NCBI RefSeq assembly: GCF_003086295.3
Contig: NC_092043.1
Location: forward strand, 45,412,884-45,476,883
Length of the DNA: 64,000 nucleotides
Origin: Arachis hypogaea
Lineage: Eukaryota; Streptophyta; Magnoliopsida; Fabales; Fabaceae
Direction: 5' to 3'
Below the pieces are notes generated by a model. That model worked only from the letters and a program-made list of their open reading frames with translations, ran no database searches and had not been told where the DNA came from. The position numbers and the translations under genes were made by a program. Below, one piece after another: positions 1 to 12,514 of the stretch; the first letter of the stretch is position 1, and the number at the start of each line of letters is the position of its first letter.

Positions 1-2080
1 TCGTTAATTTTAACCTTTTTAACAGGATCTAATTACAAAATTAAAAATAGTGTAAGAATTTAATTGATAAAAAAATATAAAGACCTAAATACAAATTTAT
101 TAAAACTATAGAAACTAATAAAATAATTAAACTTTTAATATATCATTATCTTTTAAAAAACAAAATTGCTGAAACTTGGTCTTTTTTTTTTAAAAAAAAA
201 TATTATAAAATTTTAGTCCGTTAAATGTTATATTAGATTTGATTTGAAATTAATTTCAACATTATTAAGAGATACATCTAAGAAACGAAATTAATACCGT
301 AAAAAAAGAAAGGTTTAATTAACAAATAATGAGTGACTACACGTTATACATAATGCAATCTTTTTTCACAAGATTAATGTGCATATATTTAGTTTTTTTT
401 AATAAGGTACTTTAACGTACATATATTTAATTTTCTTTAAAATTAAGTAATATATAGATTAAAAAGTAATTTATTCTTTTTAGTCATGATCAAAATTATT
501 AATTAATTTAATTATTCTAGAAGCCTTAGGAGTTACCCATTTTCAACGTTAAGCATTGTGTTGTCTCACGCACACCTCACACCATGCAACACCCCTCCAG
601 GCCCTCCTAACCTGTCATTAAAGTTATCTATTATTTCAACATTAAATTCCAATTAATAATAATATTACCAAAATTAATACTGCATGATTTTTTATTGATA
701 ATTTTAAATTTTCGATACATTTTTTATTTCAATATATTTGAATATATAGTTTTTTTTTTTGAAAATAGATGTGTCATTTATACTTATTTATATAAAATCG
801 AAACGTAAATTTATATTTGTGAACTTGAGATTTTTTATAATGTAAAAAGTAAGTTAAAGAAAATATAAATTTGTTAATATCTAACTAACTCATATATAAT
901 ACGATGGCTATCTCACATTTTCTTAAGGTTCACTTTAATCTTTGTAAGTATATATGATAAGCGGTAAGCCATTTTATTAGTTCTATAAATTTTGATAATT
1001 AATATAATTTTCATATGTAATAAATACGTGTAAAATATGTATTTATCAATGTAATGATAGAAAACTCATTTATGAATTTAACATTACTTTGAAATTTATA
1101 AAATATAAGAACTAAGAAAATTAAAAAGAGAATGAAAGAAAAAAAATGAGAGAAAAAAGTGAAAATATATGCTGTTAAACTCATATATGGATTAATATAT
1201 TATTTTTCTATTTCCTTTTATCTGTCATTTTTTTAACAGCATCATTATTAAGAATCTTGAAAGCTAGAGTAATTAAAAGATAATATTACTAAAACATTTT
1301 AAAATTTATATATAAGAGAACAATTTTAAAAATTTTAATGGATTAACATACGGTGTAATTTATAGTAGAAAAAGTATAAATAGACAATAAAAATACTAAA
1401 TAATATAAATAGTAGATATATTAAATTTTTAATTCTCTAAGTGTACAAATGATTATTCTAATATTAAAATTTAAGTTAATAATTTAAGAGTATAATAATA
1501 TATTTTTATTTTGTTGAACTAATTTTAAAATCTATCATTCCTACTAATTACAAAAATTATTATCTATCTAACAAATTCTATATTATACGCAAAAAATTGA
1601 CCACTAACCAATAATATATATGGGTGAAAAATGGAGTAATCTCATGTTCAAATTTATATTCAACTTAGATTCATATTTATAAACAAAATTTATATTAAAT
1701 ATTGTCAGACTTAATTCATATTATTTATAATTAATTTCATAAAATATAAAATCAAGTTGCTACCGTAAAAAAGTTTTAATCAGTCTGCTATAAAATATTT
1801 GATTATTCACCTGTAGAATGTTTAATTATTTTAGTAATGGATCACTTTATTAGAAAAACATATTAACTAACATATATTTTTATACACAAATATATAATAA
1901 TCAATTTAAAAAATAATTGAAGTGTTCATATTTCGTAGACATAGACATTTTTTGTTAATTTTATAAATTATGGGTATAATTGATATCTCAATACTATTTT
2001 TTTTAAAAAAAGGAATATTATAAAATAAAACTAAATTAAAGAATATGAAATGTAGAAATGACAGTATCTATACAAAGATA
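1..2080. other. AT-rich intergenic sequence, no gene seen
   Basis: No convincing reading frame, RNA gene or complete transposon was seen. The stretch is dominated by A/T runs and ends in the promoter of the WRKY gene. Small undetected regulatory elements are possible. Confidence 0.6.
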
Positions 2081-2095
2081 TTTCCCTCTTAAAAA

Positions 2096-2328
2096 TTGAC
2101 CCAAACCCAACCCAAGAACAACTCAACACTCACTTTCTCTCTCTTCTTACCCATTCAACCAGTAAGCCCCCTCAACGACTGTATATAATACGCCATCCCC
2201 ACCGCATTCCCTTACTCTTTTCTTTTCCTCTTCCCAAAAACACAAACCCACCATTTTGACTCTTAGTTCTTTCTTTCTATTTCTTTTTACCATTTTGTCC
2301 CTAGTTTCATCTTCACTGGGAAAGAAGA
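2096..2328 (+). promoter_or_regulatory. Core promoter and 5' leader of the WRKY gene
   Basis: A W-box-like TTGACC lies at 2096-2101, a pyrimidine patch (CACTTTCTCTCTCTTCTT) at 2131-2148 and a TATA box (GTATATAATA) at 2181-2190. The ATG at 2329 follows about 140 bases after the TATA box, so the leader is probably about 110 bases and rich in C and T. W-boxes are the binding sites of WRKY proteins, so self- or cross-regulation is plausible. The start site itself is inferred. Confidence 0.55.
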
Positions 2329-4310
2329 ATGGCAGTGGAGTTAATGGGATTCCCAAAAATGGACGACCCAAATAACAAAGCCATACAAGAAGCAGCATCC
2401 GAGGGCATAAAGGGAATGGAGCACCTCGTTCGCCTTCTTTCAAACCCTTCGCAAAACGACACCACTGACCTCACAAACGTCACCGTTTCCAAGTTCCGCA
2501 AACTCATTTCCTTACTTAACCGCACCGGCCGCGCCCGCTTCCGCCGTGCACCAATTTCAAATTCCTCAGACTCTTTAACCTTCTCTCCGGCGACCTTCAC
2601 TCCTCCCCCGCCGCCGCCGCACTCACAGCCACAGCCACTGCCACTGCCACAGCCACAGCCGCTTGCGGTTGCTCCGGTCACCGTCCACCACCCTTCTCCT
2701 CTTCTTCCGCCGCAGACTCTCACTCTTGACTTCACCAAACCTAACAACAGCTTCCTCACCAACGTATCCAACAACGCCGGAGCCAAATCCATGGAGCTGG
2801 AGTTCTCGAAGGACACGACGACGTTTAGCGTCTCGTCGAACTCGTCGTTTATGTCCTCCGCCATCACCGGCGACGGCAGCGTCTCCAACGGCAAGCTCGG
2901 AACCTCGATCTTCCTCAACCCTACCGGGAAATTGCCTCTCTCGTCGTCGGCGCCGGCTCCGGCTCCGGTCAAGAAAAGGTGTCACGACCACCACTCCGAC
3001 GATGTATCCGGCAAGGTCTCCGGTTCTTCCAGCAAGTGCCACTGCATCAAGCGAAGGTAACAGCCGCGATGCAGCGTATAATTTCTTTTATTTATTTATT
3101 TATTATGATTATTATTATTATTATTTCAATTTTTTTTACCGTTTCGGTTACGGTTACGAGTACGAGTTTGAGTTGAGAAAGTGATGATTATGACTCGGTT
3201 GGTGTGACTCGGTGCAAAACGAACGAGTTAGAATTAATTTCAAGAAGTCAACGATTTCGGTAGTGGTGCAGTTAAAGGAAGTAGCACTAGTATTAAATTT
3301 TGTGACAGTGGCACGCGTGATGAGAGTGACAAGATAGGGTTCTTGTCATGTACCGCGTTTGTCAATTGCCGATTTTTGAGAAACGCTGTCCCCTAACAAG
3401 ACAAAGAAAACGGAACCTCAACCAAACACAGTCCTGATTCTACTTTGTCGTTACTACCCGTTAACCCTCGTAGACTTTATATTTTTTATTATTTCTCTCT
3501 TTTTGACTCTTTGACCATCGCCCCGTTTCGTTTTATCAAACTCTAGCGCATTATCATAACAGATTATTTTTGTGTTAGTACACAATAACTTTTTCTTTAA
3601 GGATTCCTTTAACTTAGAGTTGTCTTATTCTTGAAGACTCCGGTATTTATGGACGTAAAAATATTATATTTTTTAAAAATAAAAAATGTCGGCAATTGAA
3701 TTAAGAATGTGAGAGAGTATGTTAAAAGGTGTATGTATAGATTAAATTTCTATTGTATAATTCAAATGAAATAGTTTCTTTATATTTGAGTTCGAATCAG
3801 TCTATTACTGGTATAAAGAGTTTAAATTTCTATTTCTATTATATTATAAGCGTATATATTTAACTAAATTTAAACATGTTTTGCTAACGAAATTCTTTGA
3901 TTTGTTTTTTCAGGAAAAATAGGGTTAAGAAGACGATAAGAGTGCCGGCAATTAGTTCAAAGATAGCTGATATTCCGGCGGACGAGTACTCATGGAGGAA
4001 GTACGGTCAGAAACCGATCAAAGGGTCGCCGTACCCAAGGTGAGTATCATGAATCATTTGAGACCGTTGATTGAGTTGACTTTTGTCAAAGGGTGAGTAA
4101 CTGACATTGATTCAATTTTTGTGGGTCAGGGGTTATTATAAGTGCAGTACTGTGAGAGGGTGTCCGGCGAGGAAACACGTGGAGCGCGCACCAGATGATC
4201 CATCTATGCTGATCGTGACGTACGAAGGGGAGCACCGTCACTCCATTCAGACCGCGATGCAGGATAACATTTCTTCTGCGGGAGTGGGTTTGGTATTCGG
4301 GTCAACGTAA
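2329..4310 (+). CDS. WRKY transcription factor, group IId
   Basis: Three exons, 2329-3056, 3914-4039 and 4130-4310, joined by GT-AG introns, encode 344 residues. A calmodulin-binding C-motif ([11 protein letters not shown], then RARFRR) lies at about residues 53-73. A Pro/Gln-rich stretch follows at about 90-115. The plant zinc-cluster region with SKCHCIKRR and [13 protein letters not shown] runs from about 228 to 266. The WRKY domain has WRKYGQK at 270-276 and a C-x5-C-x23-H-x-H zinc finger. The second intron splits the arginine codon of PYPR-GYY, the position conserved in group I C-terminal, II and III WRKY genes. The family (Arabidopsis WRKY7/11/15/17 type) binds W-boxes in the nucleus, responds to Ca2+/calmodulin and often represses basal defence genes. 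Family assignment is very secure; which orthologue it is was not decided. Intron 1 (857 bases) is AT-rich and holds nothing recognisable. Confidence 0.96.
4076..4089. promoter_or_regulatory. Inverted W-box pair in WRKY intron 2
   Basis: TTGAC and GTCAA are separated by four bases (TTGACTTTTGTCAA), giving two W-box cores in opposite orientation inside the 90-base second intron. W-boxes are targets of WRKY proteins, so feedback on this gene is possible, but the pair could be chance. Confidence 0.35.
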
Positions 4311-6808
4311 GGTTCGATTATTAGAAAAAGAAAAAGAAAAAGAAAAAAAAAGACTAGGTGGTAGTGGTGAGGCTTCTTTTTGTTAGAAAAAAAAGAGAGA
4401 AAGAATCTCAATTGTGGCGGGGTTTGAATGTAAATTTCTTCTGACTGGAATGATTATTGTTATTATAAGATAATAAAATTATTATTATAAGGTGGTGGTG
4501 GAAGAATGGAATCTTTAGCTTCTCCCACTAAAAAGTCTTACCTATTACTTTATGATGGAGGGGGAAAAATTGAAAGTCTTGGAGGTAGTAGAAAAGGTTT
4601 CTCAATTGTTTTGTGGGGGCTATAAAATATGGTTAAAAAATCGAGTTGATATTCAATTTGAATCTTAAAATTTGAGGTTGGATTTAAATTAATTTTAAAA
4701 TTATAATTAGTTTAATTTGGCTGTCAAAATTTATAATAATAATAATTTATGTTATTTTTGAATTAATTTTTGTAAATAATATGTTAATTTTTTATATAAA
4801 AATTAATTACCATAATGTATTGATTTTGCAGGTTTTTAAATTCATTACAAATTGGTTCATCTTTGAAATTAGTTTTTTCCACTTCAAGGACAAATTAATG
4901 TTAGAACGATTTTGAATTTTATGGGATGAATCATCTCAATTTTTTTTATTTAAGAGGATAAAATATGATTTTTCACTGATAATTTTATAAGGGAAACAAA
5001 AAAAATTTATAAAAGTTAAAAATCACATTTTATATTTTTTAATTAAAACAAAAAATTAAAAAAATTCATTTCCGAATTTTATATATAGTCCTCGTGGAAT
5101 GCCTAGAAGGCTAGAACACAAATTTAGAGAAATTAGAGCATTTGTGCGTCTACATTTGTGTCTGCGGATTATTAATAAACTAATTTTTTATAAGACAGGA
5201 TCCTTAACAAATTTTAATTTTCTAAAAATCTTTAAAAATTGTTTTTATTGGATAGATAGACTCCGTTGTTGTTGTAAAGGGATTAATTAGTTTATAATGA
5301 TAATTTTTTAGAACCAATATACCGACAGAAATAAATTTTGGAGATTTTTATAAAATAAAAATTTATTAAAAATTAAAATATTTAAAGTCTTAGTTTGATA
5401 AAAAAATTTTATGTGCTTGTACTTTATTCATTTGTGTTTGATAAATACATAAAAAAAATTATATATTTATACTTGTAATTTTTAAAAGATAAAAACGTTT
5501 TTTAAAAAGCAAAACCAAAAATACTTTCATATTCCGATAATCCATATTTCTCCAATGACATGAATTATATAATGAAACTTTAAATCTCCTTGTGAAAATC
5601 TCTATGGCCTTTCAAAACCAGGTATTTGGTTCATTTTCCAAACTGGTTGACAATTCTTTCTTCACAATTCATGAGTGACGAGATATTATTCCACAAACAT
5701 TATTAATAAAAATAAAGATGACCGAAACGTGTATGTTATTCAACCTTATATTTCTTGACTTTTAAGCGTGTTTAATTTTCTAAACGTGAGTAAGGTCAAA
5801 ATATCCCTATTATTCTTTTAATTTGCTGCATATTCTCGAATATTAAAACCACCATAACAACCAATACCTCATTACGAAAGTTTGAAACCATTCATCCATT
5901 CAGTAGATTTATGATATTAAACTTGATTCAATTATTGTCCTTGCTTATGGCCATTTCTTCCACGGCCAATATTTTATAAAAAATACTATTTGAACACCGA
6001 TATTTATATATTTATGTATAAATATATATATAATTTAATTTATTTTTAATATATATTTTATATTTTAATATATATTTTATTATTATGCCTGATTTTAGTA
6101 TATTAACGTCAAAAATGTGTTTCAGCAAATTTGTTTATCAGTGAATTGGAAGACTTAGAAAGTCAATCGTTAATTAAATAATATATATTTCGTTTTTAGC
6201 AAAACTTGCTTTGCGGACGTACTTTCTCATTGATTTTGTTGTCTGTGTTTTCTTTTTTTTTTTAACAAAAAATAAGCTTTATTTTATTGATAGAAAATAA
6301 ATAATAGTGGCCTCCAATTAGATAACACACTACAATAAGTCAAGAAAAAAAAAAGTTTTTTTCAAATAGCGATTACAATATATAGAAAAGAAGAGAAGAG
6401 TAAAGCTTAAAAAAGGAAAGGAAAATGCGGGTTTACAATGCTCATGACTTTCGCTGTTGGAGAGTCTGCCTGAGCCAGAATTTTTTTAAATAAGAGCCAT
6501 TTATCTTTGAAGATGAAGAGGTTTCGCGGAAGCCATAATTTCTATAAGGTGAAAGCAAAACTGATACTCTGTGTTTTATTGTTTACAAAAGTTTTGAGTC
6601 TTAATGTTCTTTGTAACATTATGTACTTCTATTTTTTTTCATGATGTGCTAGTATTCTAAATTTACCTGCCCTCCTTAATTTTAAGTCGCAAGAATGAGT
6701 TTTTTTTTTTTTTTTTGTTAGCACAAATAAAGAGTTGTTATGCAGATTATTAGTAAATTTTAATTGATTCGATAATTAATAATTTGGGAGTCAAATCTAT
6801 TACTCTTT
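4311..6808. other. Intergenic, no gene seen
   Basis: The first part is the 3' side of the WRKY gene, with a purine-rich (GAAAAA)n tract near 4324-4350. The rest is A/T-rich, with long A or T runs at 6249-6263 and 6700-6716. Open frames here are short and without recognisable domains. Confidence 0.55.
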
Positions 6809-7515
6809 TGAATAAGTACTAGTTTTTAAACGTGCATCAAAATTTCTATTTTTAGACAAATAAAAATGGAAAAAAGTTGGAATGTAAAGTAAGATTAAAT
6901 TGCTTGAAATTAAAAGTTTAAATAGTGAAGTAAATGACTTTGAATTTAAAGAAAGCAAAATACCTCTAACGTAGTCGAAGAACTTTGAATCCAAAGACAA
7001 TGAAAATTTTTAAAGAAAAGCAAAAGACTTTGCAATAAAAAAGTAAATTGAAAAAAGGAAAAACTACACGGAATTTCAAATGAAAAGTAAAACTATGGAA
7101 AAAAATCATACAGAAAAAAAACTCTTGACAGACTCAAAAAATCGCTGAGGATATGAGTATGCGAGAGTGTTTTCTGAAGACGAATTTTAACCCATGTTTT
7201 TTATGAATCTTGTATATTTATAAAATTCGTCAATCAATCAAATTTATCACGTGTTTTATATGCAAAACCTGAAAAGCAACTATCTGCCAGATACATGTAT
7301 TGTATAACCGTTTTCAGCTGTCTTGACCATCGATCCTAACACCATTTCAACTGCTCTGTTTCACTTCGAGACAAACTTCATCGAACTAAATACCTTTCTC
7401 CTATTGATAACCTTATTTCGACAAAAACTCATCACGCTCAACATGATTTATCGTGTACAATCTTCAACGCCAATTGCACCATCTTCAATTTATAATTTAT
7501 TTTAATCAACTAACA
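6809..7515 (-). repeat. LTR, 3' copy of the minus-strand element
   Basis: It matches 12515-13115 over its whole length, from the block around GAATAAGTACTAG to the block TCAACTAACA, which on the minus strand starts TGTTAGTTGA. It is about 100 bases longer than its partner because 7150-7250 has no counterpart there. Shared blocks include TGACTTTGAATTTAAA, TTTGAATCCAAAGACAATG and CTTGACCATCGATCCTAACA. Confidence 0.75.
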
Positions 7516-7988
7516 AATTGTCCCGTTAGGACTAACGCGTTAACCGAAAATAATCCTAAAGATAAAACACTTAATCCTAAATGAAAAAAATTTCTTAGAA
7601 GGATTTGTGTAACTCAATTTAAACGTCTCTTAACTGTCTAGATCTCCCCAATTCCATTAAATGATACACCCACAATGCACGTTTCTCATTAATTACTACC
7701 ATCTTGTCTCTCTTCCAACTTTACTTTTTCAAGAAAATTATAAGTTTAAATCCAAAAGCCTTCATCTTCAAACAAAGCTTTAAAAGAGTTTTACCATTCT
7801 ATTTCGCGTTTTTCCTCTAACATAGTCACTACAAACAACTTCAAACTCCCAACTTCTCCATATTTCTTCACTTATCCTGGTAGATTTCTGCTTTATCTTA
7901 TATGCTTTATTTCATACATTTATTTTTTTCCAATTTCATTAAACAAACTTCTCTCAAAAACCTAATTTACTTCCTCTGTTACACAGAA

Positions 7989-8950
7989 ATGGATAAATCA
8001 TCCTTTCTTGTGACCTCCTTAGCTAAGGTTAAAGGAAAACAAACTACTGAACAACTAGAAGAGCAAGCCACCACCAAAATTTTTGAACAACTAAAATTAT
8101 TGTATCTCACACAGCAGATACAATAATTGAGGATCCAATTGACACAACGAACGACAATAAGATCTTTTTGCTCTTTTCTGTCGAAAATGAACTTCATTAC
8201 TTCTTGAGTCCTTTGAATTTCCCCGATCAAGCAAAAAAGGTTTTTCACTATTTTTCCAGTATTAAGAGTCAGTATTTGCTTATTAAAGATGACCTATTTG
8301 TAGCCCTTTTTGTTGACAACAAAACGATCATTTTGCAATAACCCCAAAATCTCTTTTAAAAATACAAGTTTCCTCGATTGGTACTAAATGATGGATACTG
8401 AAAAAGGGAAGGATGGAAATTTGGAGGGATTTATGACCTTCTTAGACTTTTCCACTTCCCACCAAAAACACATCATTGGATGGTTGGGGCTGCACTATAT
8501 TTCTGGAATAAAATTATTAATAATTTTCATCTTCCTTGTGGCATGATCGGGCCTACACTTTTCAATATGGCAGCTATTATAGGGCTTTCTGTAAATGGGC
8601 CCACGACTACTTTTGATATGGAAACTGAACAAAAATACCACATTGTTGAAAAAAGCTCTTATGGGGAATTTATCAAGCACAATATGGGAGTTGATAATAG
8701 TCCAATTACGGATAACGAACATGTTGCTTTTCTATACTATTGGCTCAATGCCATTGTATTTTGTTCAAGAAATGTCTTGATGTAGAAGCTATTTCTTCCA
8801 TTAGATGCTTTGATTCATGAAAATCGCAAATTTAGTAGGAATCAAATCATTGAAATGTTTCCCAACCTTGTTTAACATCCTTTATAGAAATAAATTAATT
8901 GCCGCTTCCCCATCGACCAAGACCTTGTTAACACATATGCCACTCATTAT
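7989..8950 (+). pseudogene. Plant mobile domain (PMD) frame, antisense to gag, decayed
   Basis: The ATG at 7989 opens 45 residues, then the frame is lost. The recognisable core lies in another frame at 8480-8863. It contains LYFWNKIINNFHLPCGMIG and GPTLFNMAAIIGLS, then EHVAFLYYWLNAIVFCSRN, a stop at 8783-8785, and KLFLPLDALIHE. This order is characteristic of the plant mobile domain (aminotransferase-like family, PF10536). It is known as a cellular gene family and as an extra frame carried antisense by some gypsy elements. Its role in the element is unknown. Internal stops and at least one frameshift make this copy non-coding. Confidence 0.75.
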
Positions 8951-11900
8951 GCTGCTAATATGTAATGGTAGAAGGTGTATGACCTTTGCTTTTCTGTAGG
9001 CCTTTTGAAACACCCTACCTCTTCAACCTCACAAATGAACGCAAAAGCCTCCTCATCTTCTAAGTCATAATCCTCACTCGGATTTTTCTCATATTCTCCC
9101 AAATACTTTGTAGGAATAATGGAGATTGTGCTAACCATCTCTTCATCACCTTCGTCAAAATATTCCTCATCAAAATTAGTATCTTTTTCATTAGGTTTAA
9201 TAAGATTAGCTTCGACAAATTTACCTTTACTACCCTTTGCTGGAGAAGGAACTCCCTTTGGATAAGTCTCCCCATCCGATGGAAAAACCATTCTCATATG
9301 GACAGAAGGTGTTATCCCCTTATCCACAGAAGTCGATGGCTTGTCAGATGTGAGTCAACGAAAGTATTTTCCACCTCGATTTTCTCTTGCTCTTCCTTGA
9401 GGATATAGGTAACGACCTCGATTGAATCCTTGATAGCCCTTTTGAGCTTGGCGTTGTCGATATTTTTGCACTTCTCGATCACAAAACTCATGACAATTCT
9501 TAATCCATTGAGCCCAAAGTTCTTGATAATGATTCATTGAAAGAGAATAATTCTCTTAAAGATTTTGAGAAGTTTTCCCTTCTTGGTGTCAAGAAGGATG
9601 TCTCTGACGAACTTGCTCTTCTTTATGAGCTAATTCTTTTTTCATCATTTCCTTCTTGAAAATGGCTGCACCTTCAGCATCAAATACATCATTGCATTAA
9701 GGGGACAACGAAGCATCTCGATCCTTTAATTTTTTATGCATAAAAAATTCCAACAGTCCTTCATCTACTCTAAGGTAAACTTGTCAAACACTCCCTTCAA
9801 AATCCCCAAAGCTAAACCAAACTCGAAAGACATAAATAGGGTTTAGCAAAATTTACTTCAGCATCAAAAGGATTAGTATCGACCTTCATCTCTTTTTTCC
9901 ATCATCAAACTTCGATCGTCCTTCCAAAATCGCTTCTTGAATCAAGTCCCTGAACCGGACACAATTATTAGTCAAATGGCTAGTTGGTTGATGAAATTTA
10001 CAAAAAGATTTTTCTATCAAATCTTTAATCGAAAGCAATATTTTGCTCTCTAGCAAAATCAATTGTTTATTTTTAAGCAACACATCAAATATTTGCTCCG
10101 ATTTTGAGATATTGAAACTATACTTTTTACTACTCTTATACTTCATATCATTGAACTTATCAACATCTATAATTTTCTTAAGTGAAGAACAAATATAAGG
10201 TGGCCCATTCTTTAATTCAACCAAATCGACTTCAGGAAATTCAACATCAGATTCTTCACTCGAAGATCCCATTTCAATATACGGAACTTTTTTTTCCAAG
10301 TAAAAGACTTATTCTTAAACTTTTTCTCACTTTTAAAAACTTTTTTCTTTTTAAAGAATTTCTACCTGTCTAACTCTTTCAGCCAAGTGAGCCAAATCAG
10401 GTATAGGTACATTAAGCAACTTTCAACGTATGTAAAAATCTAGACCCATAATTGATATGTTCACTACCTCACTTTCGAGAAGAGAGACATAACATTGACT
10501 TCGAGCATTTTTAAATCGAATCATAAAGTCATCTATTGATTCACCGTCATTGCGCTTCAAAGTAACCAAATCAGTGATTGTCACATTTAACTCTCCCTTC
10601 TAAAATTGAGTATGAAAAACATTTTTCAATTGTGCCCAAGTGACAATCGAGTTAGATCTTAAGTTTGAAAACCAAGTAAAAGCATTCTTCGTTAACAAAA
10701 AAGGAAAAAATTTTATTTTCAAATTCTCATCATTTGCCAATTTCCTAACTTTACCATATTGGACAAATGCTCAATGGTGGATTCTCCAACTTCTCTTGCA
10801 AATTTTGTTATTATTTTAGGGTTCTTCACACCACTTGGCACTTCTGCCATTTGTATGGCAGCAGGAAATGCGGAAATAAAATATGGTCAATTCATAAAAC
10901 CCACATTAATACCAACCCTATTAATAACATCCTCGACAATCCTAGTTACTTGATAGCGTTTCCCTCGCTAATTAACATGAATCCTATCCAACACATCATC
11001 AGCATTTTGATCACGTTGAACTACATGAGGAACTTTCTCAATTAAATTCATATTGTCATTCATATCTCTAGGATTATTCCCTAAGTCCTCGATATTCACT
11101 CCTAAATTTTGATGATCACCTCATGATAATCGATAATTTGAGAAATTCGTTCAACTTCTCTAGCCAAATGCTCAAATTTGGTCTCATGATAAGTCATTAT
11201 AAGATTCAAAATAGTAGTCATTTGTTGGTTCAATAGATTGACCAGGTCATGATGACTCTCATCAACATGCTGTCGAAATACAGCCATCGATCCAAAATTA
11301 TTCTATATTGATTCCACCTGATAATCTCGAGCGAACTTAGAATTATGTGATTGATTGTTAACTGCTCCTAATGCACTAACAAATCTAATTGGAGGCACGC
11401 AGGGGTGGCAAAGCGGGCTGGCCCGCCCCAACCCGGCCCATCCCGCCTAAGCCCACCCCATAAATAGGGCGGACCAGTCCGCCCCGCCAATTAAAATGGG
11501 TTCAAAATACTAACCCGCGCCGTTTTATAGCGGAATGGCGGGCTAGCCCGCTTGACTCTTTTTTTTTTTGAAAAATAAAATTCATTAAAATTAACTAAAA
11601 AATAATAATTAAAAATTTAAATACAAATAAAAAATAGTCAAATTATAATATATTTTTTTTACTTTTTTTAAAATTTTTAACTTCAATAAAATTGTTCAAA
11701 ATAATTTTTGTCAATAAAATCATCTTTATTTTAAAAAATAAGTCACATAATTTGAGTATATATACGAAATTATAAAATAAAATAAATAAAGTTAATAACT
11801 AAAAGAAGAATAAAAATAAAAAATGAAAAAAAGTGTTTAAAAATTCTATAATTATTAATTTTATAATAGTAATCACTCTTTTATTTAATAAAAAAATAAA

Positions 11901-12360
11901 AATATTCGCCCCGGCGGACCAGCCCGCCCCACCCCGCCCAAACCCGCCAATTTGGCGGTGCAGGTTTGGCTGGTTTTTTAAATTTAGCGGGCTCCAAATC
12001 CTAGTCCAACCCGCCTTTTTAGCGGGTTTAGCGGATCGGTCCGACGGGTTCAATCCGTTTTGCCACCCCTAGAAACACGTAACCACTCATAAGTGGAGTA
12101 TAACCTGAAAGAAGGCCAAAAGGAGGCCAACCTACAATTATTGCCAGTTGCATATGCGTTTGAGAAATTCGTGGATGTGAATTATGCCTAATATTTCCTG
12201 CATAAGGATTATTAACTTTGGCATTATCCCAAGAACCATTACTTGAATTTTTAAAGCTTTCTTCTGCGTTTGTTAATTCTGCAGACGTTTGTACAATTAT
12301 TATGGAAATATTATTATTTGCAGATGATCCAACATTGTTATTTAAAACTTTATCAGCCAT
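8947..12360 (-). pseudogene. Decayed gag polyprotein of the Ogre/Tat-like element
   Basis: Reading right to left, the frame opens at 12360 (MADKVLNNN) and is interrupted by a hAT-like element at 11400-12071. It continues through 11287-11102 and a capsid-like stretch (FPAAIQMAEVPSG around 10830). The segment 10299-9886 holds ISKSEQIFDVLL and the knuckle-like CKFHQPTSHLTNNC. Further pieces are at 9537-9355 (rich in Gln, Arg and Gly) and 9327-8947 (EYFDEGDEE, STISIIPTKYLGEY, DLEDEEAFAFI), which in relatives lies just upstream of the protease. The protease and pol that should follow are missing. Many stops and frameshifts separate the pieces. Gag packages the RNA in the virus-like particle. Confidence 0.8.
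11400..12071. mobile_element. hAT-like non-autonomous element inserted in gag
   Basis: The ends are inverted copies of CAGGGGTGGCAAA and are followed by GC-rich subterminal blocks full of GCGGGC and CCCGCC, while the centre is A/T-rich. Flanking octamers GAGGCACG and GAAACACG (11392-11399 and 12072-12079) agree at six of eight positions, as an old 8-bp hAT duplication would. If the insert and one octamer are removed, the gag frame continues uninterrupted from GYV to PPIRF. No transposase is present. Confidence 0.8.
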
Positions 12361-12514
12361 ATTTATGATTCTGTCACTTTAAAGTTGCATACACTAAATC
12401 ATTACTTAAAAACTAATAAATCTTTTGACACACTTTGTAAAACGATTCTGCCAGACGTATTAATTTGTTATGTAAAGTTTTGGTAAATGTTGGTTGGTTT
12501 GATATCTAATTATC

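Noticed and set aside
2313..2972. Long minus-strand open frame (219 residues)
   Set aside because: It lies antisense over the first WRKY exon and its Gly/Cys-rich content is the complement of the Pro/Gln-coding repeats. No independent domain.
2663..3184. Plus-strand open frame of 173 residues rich in Arg and Ser
   Set aside because: Shifted frame of the WRKY first exon running into its intron; composition is that of a shadow.
12040..12071. Coding end of gag reading into GVAKRIEPVGPIR
   Set aside because: That part of the frame is the end of the hAT-like insert, not gag.
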